Notes: generated by a model not told the origin, from the letters alone. Positions 27,935 to 37,704 are shown, numbered from the stretch's first letter. The stretch: 64,000 nt of DNA from JAAZKI01 sp012799905 (GCA_050949415.1 JBMNFR010000002.1:186001-250000); one strand, 5' to 3'. Made by a program: numbers and translations.

Positions 27935-30895
27935 ATGGAGTCATCATGGCAATACAGCACCGTTCATAACAGCGCCTGCAAGGTCATCGAAGAACAGACC
28001 TTGTGGGGGCAGACGGTGTGCCGTGTCTGGTTGCCGAACCAGGACGCGGTGGTGCGCGTGCCCCGCTCCGCCTTGCGGCCGCTGAGTGCCGACCTGCAGC
28101 CGGAGATCGAGGCCGGGCGCATTGCCTATGTGGCCGCCGCAGCCAAGGTAGCCGAGGTGCTCGAAGGCTCCACCAGCGCCACCGACGGCCATGTATTGCT
28201 GGCTCCCATGGAGTCCAACGTCATCCCGCTGCCGCACCAGATCCACGCCTTGTCCCGGGCCATCTCCGGAGACCGTGTGCGCTATCTGCTGGCCGACGAG
28301 GTGGGTCTCGGCAAGACCATCGAGGCCGGTCTGGTCATGCGCGAGCTCAAGCTGCGCGGGCTGGTTCGGCGAATCCTGGTCGTCTCTCCCAAAGGCATCG
28401 CTACCCAGTGGGTGGCGGAAATGCAGACCCATTTCAACGAACCGTTCCAACTCGTGCTGGGCGACGACATCGGCACGCTTCAACGGCTGTCGCCGTTTCA
28501 GAGTTCCGAGTTGCGAGTTCCTGGTTCCGGGTTTTCAACTCAGAACCAGGAACCAGGAACCAGTAACTGGCGAAGCAATCCTTGGTCGCTTTTTGACCAA
28601 GTGATTGTTTCGCTCGATTCGGTCAAACCCATGGACAAGCGGCGCGGTTGGACCGCCGAGCGCGTTGCCGAATACAACCGCAGCCGGTTCGAGGATCTGA
28701 TTACCGCCGGTTGGGACCTGGTGGTGGTGGACGAAGCGCACCGCCTGGGCGGCAGCACTGATCAGGTCGCCCGCTACAAACTCGGTAAAGGGCTGGCGGA
28801 GGCAGCGCCCTACGTGCTGCTCCTTTCGGCGACTCCCCACCAGGGGAAGACCGATGCCTTCCATCGCCTGATGAACCTGCTGGATGACGATGCCTTTCCG
28901 GATATGGACAGCGTCTCCCGCGACCGGGTGGCTCCGTATGTCATCCGTACCGAGAAGCGCAAGGCCATCGATGCCGACGGCAAGCCGCTCTTCAAACCCC
29001 GGCGGACGCAGATGGCCCCGGTGGCCTGGGAGAGCCGTCATCACCTTCAGCAGCTCCTTTATGAAGCGGTGACCGACTATGTGCGCGAGGGCTACAACCA
29101 GGCCCTGCGCGAGAAGAAGCGCCATATCGGCTTCCTGATGATCCTGATGCAGCGCCTAGTGGTTTCCAGCACCCGGGCGATCCGCACCACGCTGGAGCGT
29201 CGGCTTGCGGCACTCAAGGATGGTGAGCAACAAGCCAGCCTGCGCCTGGCGGAGCTGGAAAACGGCACGGAGGGATCGGAAAGCTCAGATGATGAAATGG
29301 CCGAGCTCTACGACATGGACGGCCAGGAGCTGCTCGATGATCTGCTGAAATCCCATGTGTCGGCTCTGCAGAGCGAAGGCAGCCATGTAGAGACCCTGCT
29401 CAATGCGGCGGTTCGTTGCGAACAAGCTGGACCGGACGCCAAGGCCGAGGCGTTGATCGAGTGGATCTACGAGCTGCAGGCCGAGGAAAACGAGCCGGAC
29501 CTGAAGGTGTTGATCTTCACCGAGTTCGTGCCCACCCAGCAGATGCTGAAGGAGTTTCTGGAAGCCCGGGGCATCTCGGTTGTCACCCTGAACGGCTCCA
29601 TGGATATGGAGGAACGCAAGCAGGCCCAGGATGCCTTCCGCAAATCGCACCGCGTGCTGGTTTCCACCGACGCGGGTGGTGAGGGTCTGAACCTGCAGTT
29701 CGCCCATGTCATCATCAACTACGACATCCCCTGGAACCCGATGCGGCTGGAACAGCGAATCGGGCGTGTGGACCGTATCGGCCAGCCCAAGAAGGTGCGG
29801 GCGATCAACTTCGTGTTTGAGGACTCGGTCGAGTTTCGGGTTCGCGAAGTGCTGGAGCAGAAGCTTGCAGTGATCTTCGACGAGTTCGGCATCGACAAGA
29901 CCGGCGACGTGCTCGACTCGGCCCAGGCCGGTGAGTTGTTCGAGGATGTGTTCGCCTCTGCCATCCTCAATCCTGACGGAATCGAAAGCTCCGTCGATCA
30001 CACGGTGGCCCGGCTTCGCGATGAAATTCAGCAGGTGCGCGAGGCCTCCGCCATCTATGGCATCTCCGAAGAGCCGGATGTGCAGGCGGCTGAGCGTCTG
30101 CGTTCCCATCCGCTGCCCCATTGGGTGGAGCGGATGACGGTCGGCTACCTCAACTCGCATGGCGGTGCGGCCAGCCGTAAACGTTCCTGGTGGGACCTGA
30201 ATTGGCCGGATGGCCAGGAACACCGCAAAGCCGTATTCAGCGCTCGGGAAGCGGATCGTCTAACCGACGCAACCCTGCTCAATCTCGAAAACAGCCGTGT
30301 CCGTGGGCTGGCCTTGAACCTGCCGCAGATCGCGGCTGGCCAGCCATTGCCTTGCGTAAGCGTGAGCGGGTTGCCAGCCAGCATCTCCGGGCTCTGGGGG
30401 CTCTTTGAGATCCGCCTTCAGGCCGGGATGCACCAGAAGACACAACTCCTGCGCATTCCCATGGTGCGGCGGGGATATGTCAGTGTGTTCCTGAGCGAGG
30501 AAGGCAAACTGTTTCTGCCCACGGCCCGGCATATCTGGGATGCGCTGCAGACAGCGGAAGCCCAAGTGCAGGCCACCCTCGGCCAGGATGAATCCATCAT
30601 CGCCCATGAGCGCTTGCAGATTGCTGCCGAACAGGCCGGACAGGAGCTGTTCAACGCCCTGCAGCAGGCGCACCTCGCCTCTGTGGCTCGCGAGGAGGAA
30701 CGCGGCATCGTTTCCTTTGCCTCGCGCCGCAAGGCCATCGAACGGGTTGGACTGCCGGAGGTGCGGCAATTCAGGTTGTCCCGTTGCGATGCGGACGAAT
30801 CCGAGTGGCGGCATGAACTGCAATCAGCAAGGCAGATCGTGCCGGAGATCCGGCCGCTGCTGATGCTGCGGATTATCAAGGGAGGCGCTCAATGA
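27935..30895 (+). CDS. brxHII: BREX-3 SNF2-type helicase BrxHII
   Basis: A 986-residue superfamily 2 helicase. Walker A is 'DEVGLGKT' (121-128) and motif II is 'VVVDEAHRLGG' (D266). The second RecA lobe includes 'IFTEFVPTQQ', 'STDAGGEGLNLQ' and 'IGRVDRIGQ'. It is the BrxHII helicase of type 3 BREX. The ATG at 27935 ('MESSWQYST') is chosen because family similarity starts there; the ribosome site is weak. A 70-bp heptad palindrome is carried in frame between 'GTLQRLSPF' and the continuing helicase domain. The frame is otherwise intact and overlaps pglZ by ATGA. Confidence 0.9.
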   Translation: MESSWQYSTVHNSACKVIEEQTLWGQTVCRVWLPNQDAVVRVPRSALRPLSADLQPEIEAGRIAYVAAAAKVAEVLEGSTSATDGHVLLAPMESNVIPLPHQIHALSRAISGDRVRYLLADEVGLGKTIEAGLVMRELKLRGLVRRILVVSPKGIATQWVAEMQTHFNEPFQLVLGDDIGTLQRLSPFQSSELRVPGSGFSTQNQEPGTSNWRSNPWSLFDQVIVSLDSVKPMDKRRGWTAERVAEYNRSRFEDLITAGWDLVVVDEAHRLGGSTDQVARYKLGKGLAEAAPYVLLLSATPHQGKTDAFHRLMNLLDDDAFPDMDSVSRDRVAPYVIRTEKRKAIDADGKPLFKPRRTQMAPVAWESRHHLQQLLYEAVTDYVREGYNQALREKKRHIGFLMILMQRLVVSSTRAIRTTLERRLAALKDGEQQASLRLAELENGTEGSESSDDEMAELYDMDGQELLDDLLKSHVSALQSEGSHVETLLNAAVRCEQAGPDAKAEALIEWIYELQAEENEPDLKVLIFTEFVPTQQMLKEFLEARGISVVTLNGSMDMEERKQAQDAFRKSHRVLVSTDAGGEGLNLQFAHVIINYDIPWNPMRLEQRIGRVDRIGQPKKVRAINFVFEDSVEFRVREVLEQKLAVIFDEFGIDKTGDVLDSAQAGELFEDVFASAILNPDGIESSVDHTVARLRDEIQQVREASAIYGISEEPDVQAAERLRSHPLPHWVERMTVGYLNSHGGAASRKRSWWDLNWPDGQEHRKAVFSAREADRLTDATLLNLENSRVRGLALNLPQIAAGQPLPCVSVSGLPASISGLWGLFEIRLQAGMHQKTQLLRIPMVRRGYVSVFLSEEGKLFLPTARHIWDALQTAEAQVQATLGQDESIIAHERLQIAAEQAGQELFNALQQAHLASVAREEERGIVSFASRRKAIERVGLPEVRQFRLSRCDADESEWRHELQSARQIVPEIRPLLMLRIIKGGAQ
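28502..28571. repeat. 70-bp heptad palindrome in brxHII
   Basis: Ten 7-base units in register: AGTTCCG/AGTTGCG/AGTTCCT/GGTTCCG, centre GGTTTTC/AACTCAG, then AACCAGG/AACCAGG/AACCAGT/AACTGGC. The arms pair. The sequence differs from the brxC/pglX classes but the architecture is identical. It inserts about 23 residues into the first helicase lobe. Confidence 0.9.
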
Positions 30896-32886
30896 GTAGT
30901 TGGAGAGACGCCATCCTGAATGACTTCGTACCGAACGTCAGCAAGCTGACCCTGGTCGCCGATCCGGATTGCCTGCTGACCGAGGAAAAGCTAGCCTTGG
31001 AACTTCGCGGGCGCGGCTTCGACCTGATCGAGTTCAGTGACCCTGTCGAATTCAGATACGCCTATGAGTCCAAGTACCGTTCGATCTGGGACCGGGGTGA
31101 GCACACAGACCTGGTGGTGGTCCTCCGCTTGCAGGATGCGGAGCTGGAATCGTTGCCTTACGACTTGCTCCAGGCGGGCCGCAAACTGTCGTTCAACCTG
31201 GGGGATCTCTTTCCTAATCTGAGTTACCCGGTCATTGAGAAGCTCGACCGGAGCTTGCTGGATTCGCTTTTTGAGGCCCAGCGCAAGTCACCGCCGGATC
31301 GCATGGGCGACAACGCTACCAAGGATTTCATCCTCCGTCATGTGTTCGGCATTGCGGCGGAACTGATCGCCAACGAGGTGGAGCTGCTTCGCGCCTTGCT
31401 CCGCTTGCACTACAGCAAGCTCCCAATTCCGCTGATGTTGGCCGAGCGGCTCATCCAGGTTCTCAAAGGCCATGATGGGTTCACAGCCTGGCCGCTCTCC
31501 GAGATCGTTCCGGACGATGAGGCCTTCTTCGCCTTTTTGCAGGAACGCTGGCCACTTTTTCTTTCCCGGCTGGGTAGCGCCAATCAGGTGCGGGAAGATT
31601 CACCGAAATACGGCCTCAAGTATCCCGGCCCTGACCGCTTGCCGTTCGATCATCAGGACATCAAGGTCTACATCGACAACCTGTTTCTGGAAGGGAAACT
31701 CACCCCAGTCGAGGCCAAGGACATTGAAGTGGACGCCGGGTCCTGGGTCCGCAGCGGCATCGCCACCTCCGGCGTGGACGATGACGAGCTGCGGATTTCC
31801 CGCCTGTTTGACCTTGTCGAGAAGGAGCTGCCCACTGCGGAAGCGCGTTACTTGGACTGGACTGCCTTTGCATTGAAATGGGCCGAACTCTCTGCGCTGG
31901 TTCATGGCGGCAACAGCACCGAGCATCAGACCCGTCTCAGGGAAATCGGCGATGCACTGAACACGATCTTTGCCGCTTGGCTGGCCGACCACTACTCCAG
32001 TCTGATCAACTTGCCGCCGACCAATCCGGCCATGCTGCACCACGTGCCGCGCCGCCTGGCTCGGGACATCGAGGACTCTGGCAGTAGCCGTGCTGCGCTG
32101 ATCGTGGTCGATGGCCTGGCCCTGGACCAGTGGGTGACCATTCGCCAGCTTCTGCAAAAGCGGGATGCCAATCTGGTCATGCGCGAATCCGCAACCTTCG
32201 CCTGGATTCCGACGCTGACCTCGGTATCTCGGCAATCGATCTTCTCGGGCAAGTCGCCGCTCTATTTTCCCTCCTCCATCAACTCGACCAACAGCGAAGA
32301 GAAACTCTGGAAGCAATTCTGGGAAGGCCATGGCCTGTCCCGGCTGGATGTCGCCTACCAGCGCGGCCTTGGCGACGGCGATGCTGCGGGCGTCCTCGAC
32401 TCCGCGATCCACCCTGGAAAAACCAAGGTGGTGGGGCTGGTCGTGGACAAGGTCGATAAGATCATGCACGGCATGCAACTCGGCTCGGCCGGGATGCACA
32501 ACCAAATCAAGCAATGGTGCCAGGGTGGGTTCCTGGCTGAGCTGGTCGGACAATTGTTGGAATACGGCTATGAGGTCTGGCTGACGGCTGATCACGGCAA
32601 CATCCAATGCGACGGCAAAGGCCGCCCGTCTGAAGGTGTGATTGCCGAAACTCGCGGCGAGCGTGTTCGTGTCTATCCCACGCCGGAACTCCGCGCTCAG
32701 GTGGCTGGGGCCTTCCCGTTTGCCCACGAGTGGCAGCCGGTCGGGTTGCCCGCAGATTATTTCCCTCTGGTAGCCGGTGGCCGCGACGCATTCGTGAATC
32801 CGGGAGATGCCATCGTAGGTCACGGCGGTGTAGCCATCGAAGAAGTCATCGTGCCCCTGGTGAAATTTGAAAGGATGTGCAGATAA
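30892..32886 (+). CDS. pglZ: BREX phosphatase-like protein PglZ
   Basis: A 664-residue alkaline-phosphatase-superfamily protein. The PglZ core begins at about residue 400 with 'ALIVVDGLALDQW' and continues through 'LTSVSRQSIFSGKSP', 'HGMQLGSAGMH' and the metal-site motif 'LTADHGNI', ending 'GHGGVAIEEVIVP'. It is an essential BREX core component. The gene is intact, starts within the brxHII stop (ATGA), and overlaps the next start by one base (TAATG). Confidence 0.92.
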   Translation: MSSWRDAILNDFVPNVSKLTLVADPDCLLTEEKLALELRGRGFDLIEFSDPVEFRYAYESKYRSIWDRGEHTDLVVVLRLQDAELESLPYDLLQAGRKLSFNLGDLFPNLSYPVIEKLDRSLLDSLFEAQRKSPPDRMGDNATKDFILRHVFGIAAELIANEVELLRALLRLHYSKLPIPLMLAERLIQVLKGHDGFTAWPLSEIVPDDEAFFAFLQERWPLFLSRLGSANQVREDSPKYGLKYPGPDRLPFDHQDIKVYIDNLFLEGKLTPVEAKDIEVDAGSWVRSGIATSGVDDDELRISRLFDLVEKELPTAEARYLDWTAFALKWAELSALVHGGNSTEHQTRLREIGDALNTIFAAWLADHYSSLINLPPTNPAMLHHVPRRLARDIEDSGSSRAALIVVDGLALDQWVTIRQLLQKRDANLVMRESATFAWIPTLTSVSRQSIFSGKSPLYFPSSINSTNSEEKLWKQFWEGHGLSRLDVAYQRGLGDGDAAGVLDSAIHPGKTKVVGLVVDKVDKIMHGMQLGSAGMHNQIKQWCQGGFLAELVGQLLEYGYEVWLTADHGNIQCDGKGRPSEGVIAETRGERVRVYPTPELRAQVAGAFPFAHEWQPVGLPADYFPLVAGGRDAFVNPGDAIVGHGGVAIEEVIVPLVKFERMCR

Positions 32887-33641
32887 TGGCCCAAAGGCAC
32901 GCAAAATTAGGCATTAAACAAACGATTCAAAAGGAATGGATGGATCGAACTGTCCGGATGCTGTTGGCTGGTTTGTCCGAAACAGAAATCCGCTCTGAAT
33001 TAAATGAGTACATATCCACACAAAAACAAAGCGGTGGGGTGGGAAGTAGGGGCGAAAAGACGTATGGCATGGCAATAGCTATCCTTGCTTCGTGGTTTGC
33101 GCCAGAAAAAGATTTGCGATCATTTCGCGACGATGCTCTAAATTTAGCGAAAAACATAAAACAATCAGAGTGGCTACCGTTGCACTGGGCTGTAATTTCA
33201 GCGTCATATCCTTTTTGGTTCAACGTCGCAAAACAAACAGGCCGACTGTTTAACTTGCAAGACCAAATTACGCAAGCACAGGTCTTTAATAGGCTTAAAG
33301 AACAATACGGTGACCGCGAAACTGTATCCAGGAATGCACGCTATACGGTCAGGTCGTTCGTGGCGTGGGGTGTGCTGAAAGACGCCAATACAAAAGGCTG
33401 TTATGAAAAGGCTGTTCCAATCGTCATTACCGACTTAGATCTTGCTGTCCTGTTGTTCGAGTCTGCCTTGCTGGCCTCTTCCGAGGCTAAAGGTGCCCTA
33501 GGCCTGCTTACCAACAATCCTGCTTTCTTTCCATTTCGTCTTCCTGCTATGACTGGTGATTTTGTGTCTCAACGCAGCAAACGGATCGACGTGGTTCGCT
33601 ATGGGCTGGACGATGAGCTATTGAAGTTAAAGGGCAACTAA
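32886..33641 (+). CDS. brxA: BREX-3 BrxA-like protein
   Basis: A 251-residue protein, start 32886 ('MAQRHAKLG') coupled to the pglZ stop. Its position as last core gene, its length and its all-helical look ('FAPEKDLRSFRDDALNLAK') fit BrxA (DUF1819-like, a small DNA-binding BREX protein). I recognise it chiefly by context; the residue-level match is modest. It is AT-richer than pglZ, suggesting a different recent history. Confidence 0.65.
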   Translation: MAQRHAKLGIKQTIQKEWMDRTVRMLLAGLSETEIRSELNEYISTQKQSGGVGSRGEKTYGMAIAILASWFAPEKDLRSFRDDALNLAKNIKQSEWLPLHWAVISASYPFWFNVAKQTGRLFNLQDQITQAQVFNRLKEQYGDRETVSRNARYTVRSFVAWGVLKDANTKGCYEKAVPIVITDLDLAVLLFESALLASSEAKGALGLLTNNPAFFPFRLPAMTGDFVSQRSKRIDVVRYGLDDELLKLKGN

Positions 33642-33659
33642 ATCAGGGATGGGACGTTA

Positions 33660-34478
33660 ATGCCTTGGACTTCGGAACACACTAAATGGCTCATCGATAC
33701 CGGCGAACGACAGAAGACTGCCGACGGCAAGGAGGTCGAGGTCTGGGAGTTTCGTCATGAGAACGACGAGGCAGTGCTCTCGTCCTGGGCTAAGCATTTT
33801 CGGAATCACTACTGCTTTGACAGCGAGATCGATTATTGGCGCAGAGGGTACAAATGCTCTCGCGGAGAGTATCTCAACACCATAAAGTTCCCGGACCCAA
33901 AAGATGCACCAGGACCCAGTATCCGCGCTGGCGACTTTGGAGAAGTGCTGGTTGCCGATTTTCTTGAATACCTGCTTGGCTACTGGGTTCCACGCACTCG
34001 CTATGGTGACAAAACCATCCGGAACGAGTCGACAAAAGGCAGTGACATTATCGGCTTTCATATCGTCAAGGATGGCAAAGCCTCTTCGAAAGATAAGCTG
34101 GCGATCTTTGAAGCGAAGGCGCTGTTCTCAGGAAAGAAAAGCAAGGCGAGACTTCAAGATGCGGTAGATGGCTCGGCAAAAGACATCGCACGGAAGGCGG
34201 AGTCTTTAAATGCGATCAAGCAAAGGCTGCATGGCCGGAATGAGCTCGATGATGCCGAAAAAATTGAGCGTTTCCAGAACGAAGTAGATCACCCATACAA
34301 GGAAGCTTATGGAGCTGTCGCGCTCTTTGAGAGTCCGCTTTTTGACGGTCACCTGACATCCTCGACCGATGCCTCCTCTCATCCGCATTCAGGTGACCTT
34401 GCGTTAGTGGTTATCAAAGGGGATCAGATGATGGCACTCGTCCACGAGCTCTACAGGAGGGCTGCGGATGAGGCCTGA
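33660..34478 (+). CDS. hamA: Hachiman nuclease HamA (DUF1837)
   Basis: A 272-residue effector of the Hachiman anti-phage system. A PD-(D/E)XK-type site is visible: D129 in 'KGSDIIGFH' and E151-A-K153 in 'LAIFEAKAL'. HamA nuclease is held by its partner helicase and released on sensing damaged or phage DNA (known from the family). It starts 18 bp after brxA and ends inside the start of hamB, so the pair is translationally coupled and probably follows BREX in one transcript. Length matches the usual 250-300 residues. Confidence 0.85.
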   Translation: MPWTSEHTKWLIDTGERQKTADGKEVEVWEFRHENDEAVLSSWAKHFRNHYCFDSEIDYWRRGYKCSRGEYLNTIKFPDPKDAPGPSIRAGDFGEVLVADFLEYLLGYWVPRTRYGDKTIRNESTKGSDIIGFHIVKDGKASSKDKLAIFEAKALFSGKKSKARLQDAVDGSAKDIARKAESLNAIKQRLHGRNELDDAEKIERFQNEVDHPYKEAYGAVALFESPLFDGHLTSSTDASSHPHSGDLALVVIKGDQMMALVHELYRRAADEA

Positions 34479-37400
34479 ACAGAAATCCCAACTCCTGCTG
34501 GGCGTCACTCGATCAAAGGCCAAGATGCTCGAGTACGGTGTTCCGGAAGAGCACCACATCAAAATCACTCAAGATCCGGCAAAGCTCTTCACCCTCTCGA
34601 TTGGCCTGCTTGGTGACCTCGCCGCCGCCATCAACCGGGAGGAGCCCGATCCCAATTCTCTCGCAGAGCTGAAAACCAATCTGCTATTTTCCGCCCGCTT
34701 TTTCGACTCCTACCTCCAGTCAAAGCTGAACGAGACACTTGATCCCTACCTCGTACTTCTGGGCTCCGCCTCCTATTACCTGTGCGATCTGCCTGGAAGC
34801 GCTTCGGTATTGGCGAAGCGCATCGATGGAGACTGTCCGGATCTGGATGGCGATGCTTTGGAAGACCTGTTGCTTTGGTTGCTGCGAGCCGATCTGGGGA
34901 CCTATTTTGATGGAGCCGAGGGACCATTCGGCGAACTCATCGACGGGATTTCAAAATGGATTCTCCAGTTTTTCGAGGATGGAAATGGTGAAGATAATCT
35001 TCTCGATTTGGCCACGAAGCTGAGGGGCGCCGTCTATGAGTTCGGCACGCCCAGACAGCTTCTGTTTGGTGATGTGATCGCTGCCGTACTAAGGAAAAAG
35101 CTCGTAAATTCCGCTTGGAAGGCATTGCCGTTGTATTCGGGGCTGCCCCTCGACAAATGGCTCCCTGCGCTGCAAAAGAATTCGTTCATCAAGGAACTGT
35201 GGCCTGCCCAACACCTTTTGGGCAAGGCGGATGTTCTTAAAGGCGAGTCTGCCATCGTTCAAATGCCCACCAGCGCTGGCAAAACGAAGGCAACTGAACT
35301 GATTCTTCGAAGCGCGTTTCTGGCCGAGCGCGTGTCACTGGCCATCATCATCGCCCCGTTCAGGGCGCTGTGCCATGAGATCAAGAACAGCCTTGTCGAG
35401 GCATTCCACAACGAACCCACCAAGGTGGATGAATTGTCCGATGCCCTACAGACCGACTTCAAGATTGCCGAACTCCTGGGGCACCAACAAATTCTGGTCG
35501 TAACCCCCGAGAAGCTGCTCTACGTCCTTCGGCACGCTCCGGAACTGGCTGCCCACATTGGCCTGCTGGTTTTTGATGAAGGCCACCAGTTCGACAGCGG
35601 CACCCGAGGCATCACATACGAGCTGCTCCTGACGTCGCTGCGCTCCATGATTCCCGCAGGAACTCAGAAGGTGCTGATCTCAGCGGTCATCAGCAACGCC
35701 GAGGCTGTTGGAGAATGGCTCAACGGGGAGCCCAATGTCGCCGAAGGCACAACCCTGATTCCGACTTTCAGGTCGGTCGGATTCGCGAGCTGGCTCGATC
35801 AGTTGGGAAGAATCGAGTACGTCGACAGCCGTGATGCCGAACAAGGTGAGTTTTTCGTTCCGAGGGTGATTGAAAGATTCAATCTTGGGAGGAAGAAGCG
35901 GGAAAGGACGGATCGTTTTTTTCCTGAAAAGACCGATGGGCAGGCTATCGCACTTTACCTTGGTCTGAAATTGGTCCCGAATGGCAGTATCGCTCTTTTC
36001 TGTGGAAGGAAGTCAACAGCGGCCAGCGTCTGCGAAAAGGCCGTCGATATTATCGAGCGAGGCGCACCCGTGGCCTTACCATCAGATTTTTCTGACGCCC
36101 AGGAAGTTGAGCGGCTGACCCATCTGCACGTCGAGAATCTCGGTGCTGACGCTCCGGCGTCCCAGAGCACGGCACATGGCATTTTCTCCCATCATGGCAA
36201 TACTCCGCATGGTATCCGGCTGGCGGTGGAGCATGCCATGCGTGACGACCTTGTGCGATGCGTTGTTTGCACCTCTACCTTGGCGCAGGGCGTAAACCTT
36301 CCGATTCGATACCTCATCGTGACCAGTGTCTACCAGGGCATGGAGCGCATCAAGGTTCGCGATTTCCACAACCTCATTGGCCGAGCGGGTCGAGCCGGGA
36401 TGCATACCGAAGGCAGCATCCTGTTTGCCGATCCGGTGATCTATGACAAGCGAAAGGCGCGTAACGATAAATGGCGCTGGGATCAGGTGAAAGAACTTCT
36501 GGAGCCGCGCAATTCTGAGCCATGCATCAGCAATCTTCTATCGATCTTCGACCCCATCAAGAGCGATGACGAGAAATACACCATCACCATGGAGGCTCTG
36601 GATTTTGCCAAGGCCTATATCGACGATCCTGCTGAAGTTGCCAAATTGGCTGCCGGGATAGCCGCACAACATGGAGACAAAAATTTCTCACGAGACGGTG
36701 TCGAGCGGCAAGTCGCCTGGAGAATCAGCCTGATCTGTGCCGTCGAGAGCTTCCTGTTATCCCATTGGGATGAATCGGAGGATGGTCTTTCGGAAACTGA
36801 TGTGACCCGCCTGGCCGAAGGGACGCTGGCTTTCTTCCTGGCTGATGATCAGAAAAAGGAGCATATCCGCGAGTTGTTTCAGCTTCTCGCTGGGAACATC
36901 TCCGCAAACATCACAGATCCGGCTCGCCGCAAAATCTACGGCAGGACGCTTTACGGAATTCAGGATGCCCAAGCCATCGAGGGATGGGTTCAGTCCAACG
37001 CTGACAGCCTGCTTTCGATTGTTGATGAAACAGAAGCTCTCGATCTTGCCTGGCCATTGCTTACCCGGCATATCAACGGTGGCGTATTCACCAAGTTCGA
37101 TAAGCCGGAGGTTCTACAAGAAATCGCGCATGGGTGGATCAGTGGAAAGCCCTTCAGCGATCTCCTGAAAATCATCCTTAAGCGAAAAGCCAAGATGATA
37201 TGGGGCACCCGCCGGAGGGAGTTCAAGATCGATCATGTCGTCGACGTCTGCGAAGGGACGCTCGCTTATGACGGTGCGCTGGTTGTAGGTGCTGTGACTG
37301 AATTCATCGAAACCCTCGACCAAGACGGCACCGGAGACCTGATCAATCATCTGCAGCTTTTTCAAAAGCGACTGAAATATGGTCTGCCCACCGAAACCAC

Positions 37401-37590
37401 CATTGCCCTTTATGAACTTGGCTTCTCGGACCGCGTCATCGCTCAGGACCTCGCCGCAGCCTTGAACCTGGCAGCGACCCAGAAGAAGGATCTCGTGAAG
37501 GCGCTGAAACGAGACCGGGACGGAGCCAATGCGGTGATGGAAAAATACCCAAGGTATTTCCAGGAGCGAATGAATGAACTCCTGCAGTAG
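34468..37590 (+). CDS. hamB: Hachiman helicase HamB
   Basis: A 1040-residue superfamily 2 helicase. Motif I is 'MPTSAGKTKAT' (K272), motif II 'DEGH' (370-373), motif III-like 'VLISAVISNAEA'. The second lobe has 'VVCTSTLAQGVNLP' and the Ski2-like 'LIGRAGRAGMHTEG'. It pairs with hamA as sensor helicase. An 11-bp overlap with hamA, normal length and intact frame suggest the Hachiman pair is functional although several BREX genes are broken. Confidence 0.88.
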   Translation: MRPEQKSQLLLGVTRSKAKMLEYGVPEEHHIKITQDPAKLFTLSIGLLGDLAAAINREEPDPNSLAELKTNLLFSARFFDSYLQSKLNETLDPYLVLLGSASYYLCDLPGSASVLAKRIDGDCPDLDGDALEDLLLWLLRADLGTYFDGAEGPFGELIDGISKWILQFFEDGNGEDNLLDLATKLRGAVYEFGTPRQLLFGDVIAAVLRKKLVNSAWKALPLYSGLPLDKWLPALQKNSFIKELWPAQHLLGKADVLKGESAIVQMPTSAGKTKATELILRSAFLAERVSLAIIIAPFRALCHEIKNSLVEAFHNEPTKVDELSDALQTDFKIAELLGHQQILVVTPEKLLYVLRHAPELAAHIGLLVFDEGHQFDSGTRGITYELLLTSLRSMIPAGTQKVLISAVISNAEAVGEWLNGEPNVAEGTTLIPTFRSVGFASWLDQLGRIEYVDSRDAEQGEFFVPRVIERFNLGRKKRERTDRFFPEKTDGQAIALYLGLKLVPNGSIALFCGRKSTAASVCEKAVDIIERGAPVALPSDFSDAQEVERLTHLHVENLGADAPASQSTAHGIFSHHGNTPHGIRLAVEHAMRDDLVRCVVCTSTLAQGVNLPIRYLIVTSVYQGMERIKVRDFHNLIGRAGRAGMHTEGSILFADPVIYDKRKARNDKWRWDQVKELLEPRNSEPCISNLLSIFDPIKSDDEKYTITMEALDFAKAYIDDPAEVAKLAAGIAAQHGDKNFSRDGVERQVAWRISLICAVESFLLSHWDESEDGLSETDVTRLAEGTLAFFLADDQKKEHIRELFQLLAGNISANITDPARRKIYGRTLYGIQDAQAIEGWVQSNADSLLSIVDETEALDLAWPLLTRHINGGVFTKFDKPEVLQEIAHGWISGKPFSDLLKIILKRKAKMIWGTRRREFKIDHVVDVCEGTLAYDGALVVGAVTEFIETLDQDGTGDLINHLQLFQKRLKYGLPTETTIALYELGFSDRVIAQDLAAALNLAATQKKDLVKALKRDRDGANAVMEKYPRYFQERMNELLQ

Positions 37591-37609
37591 AAATCCAGAT
37601 CATCGATCC

Positions 37610-37694
37610 GAACTATCTCGCGTCCTGCTGTTGGCACGGTTGCTGGGGGAGCGCGGCGCCTACGATAGTTCTCGGGGAAAGCTCGCATTTCCCC
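37610..37694 (+). promoter_or_regulatory. Nested inverted repeats ahead of the 461-residue unknown gene
   Basis: GAACTATC (37610-37617) pairs with GATAGTTC (37664-37671). A tight hairpin GGGGAAA/TTTCCCC (37674-37694) follows, abutting the ribosome site AGGAGG (37695-37700). The second hairpin could block or expose the ribosome site, or end transcription from hamB. No U-run follows, so a translational role is more likely. Confidence 0.5.
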
Positions 37695-37704
37695 AGGAGG
37701 GTAA

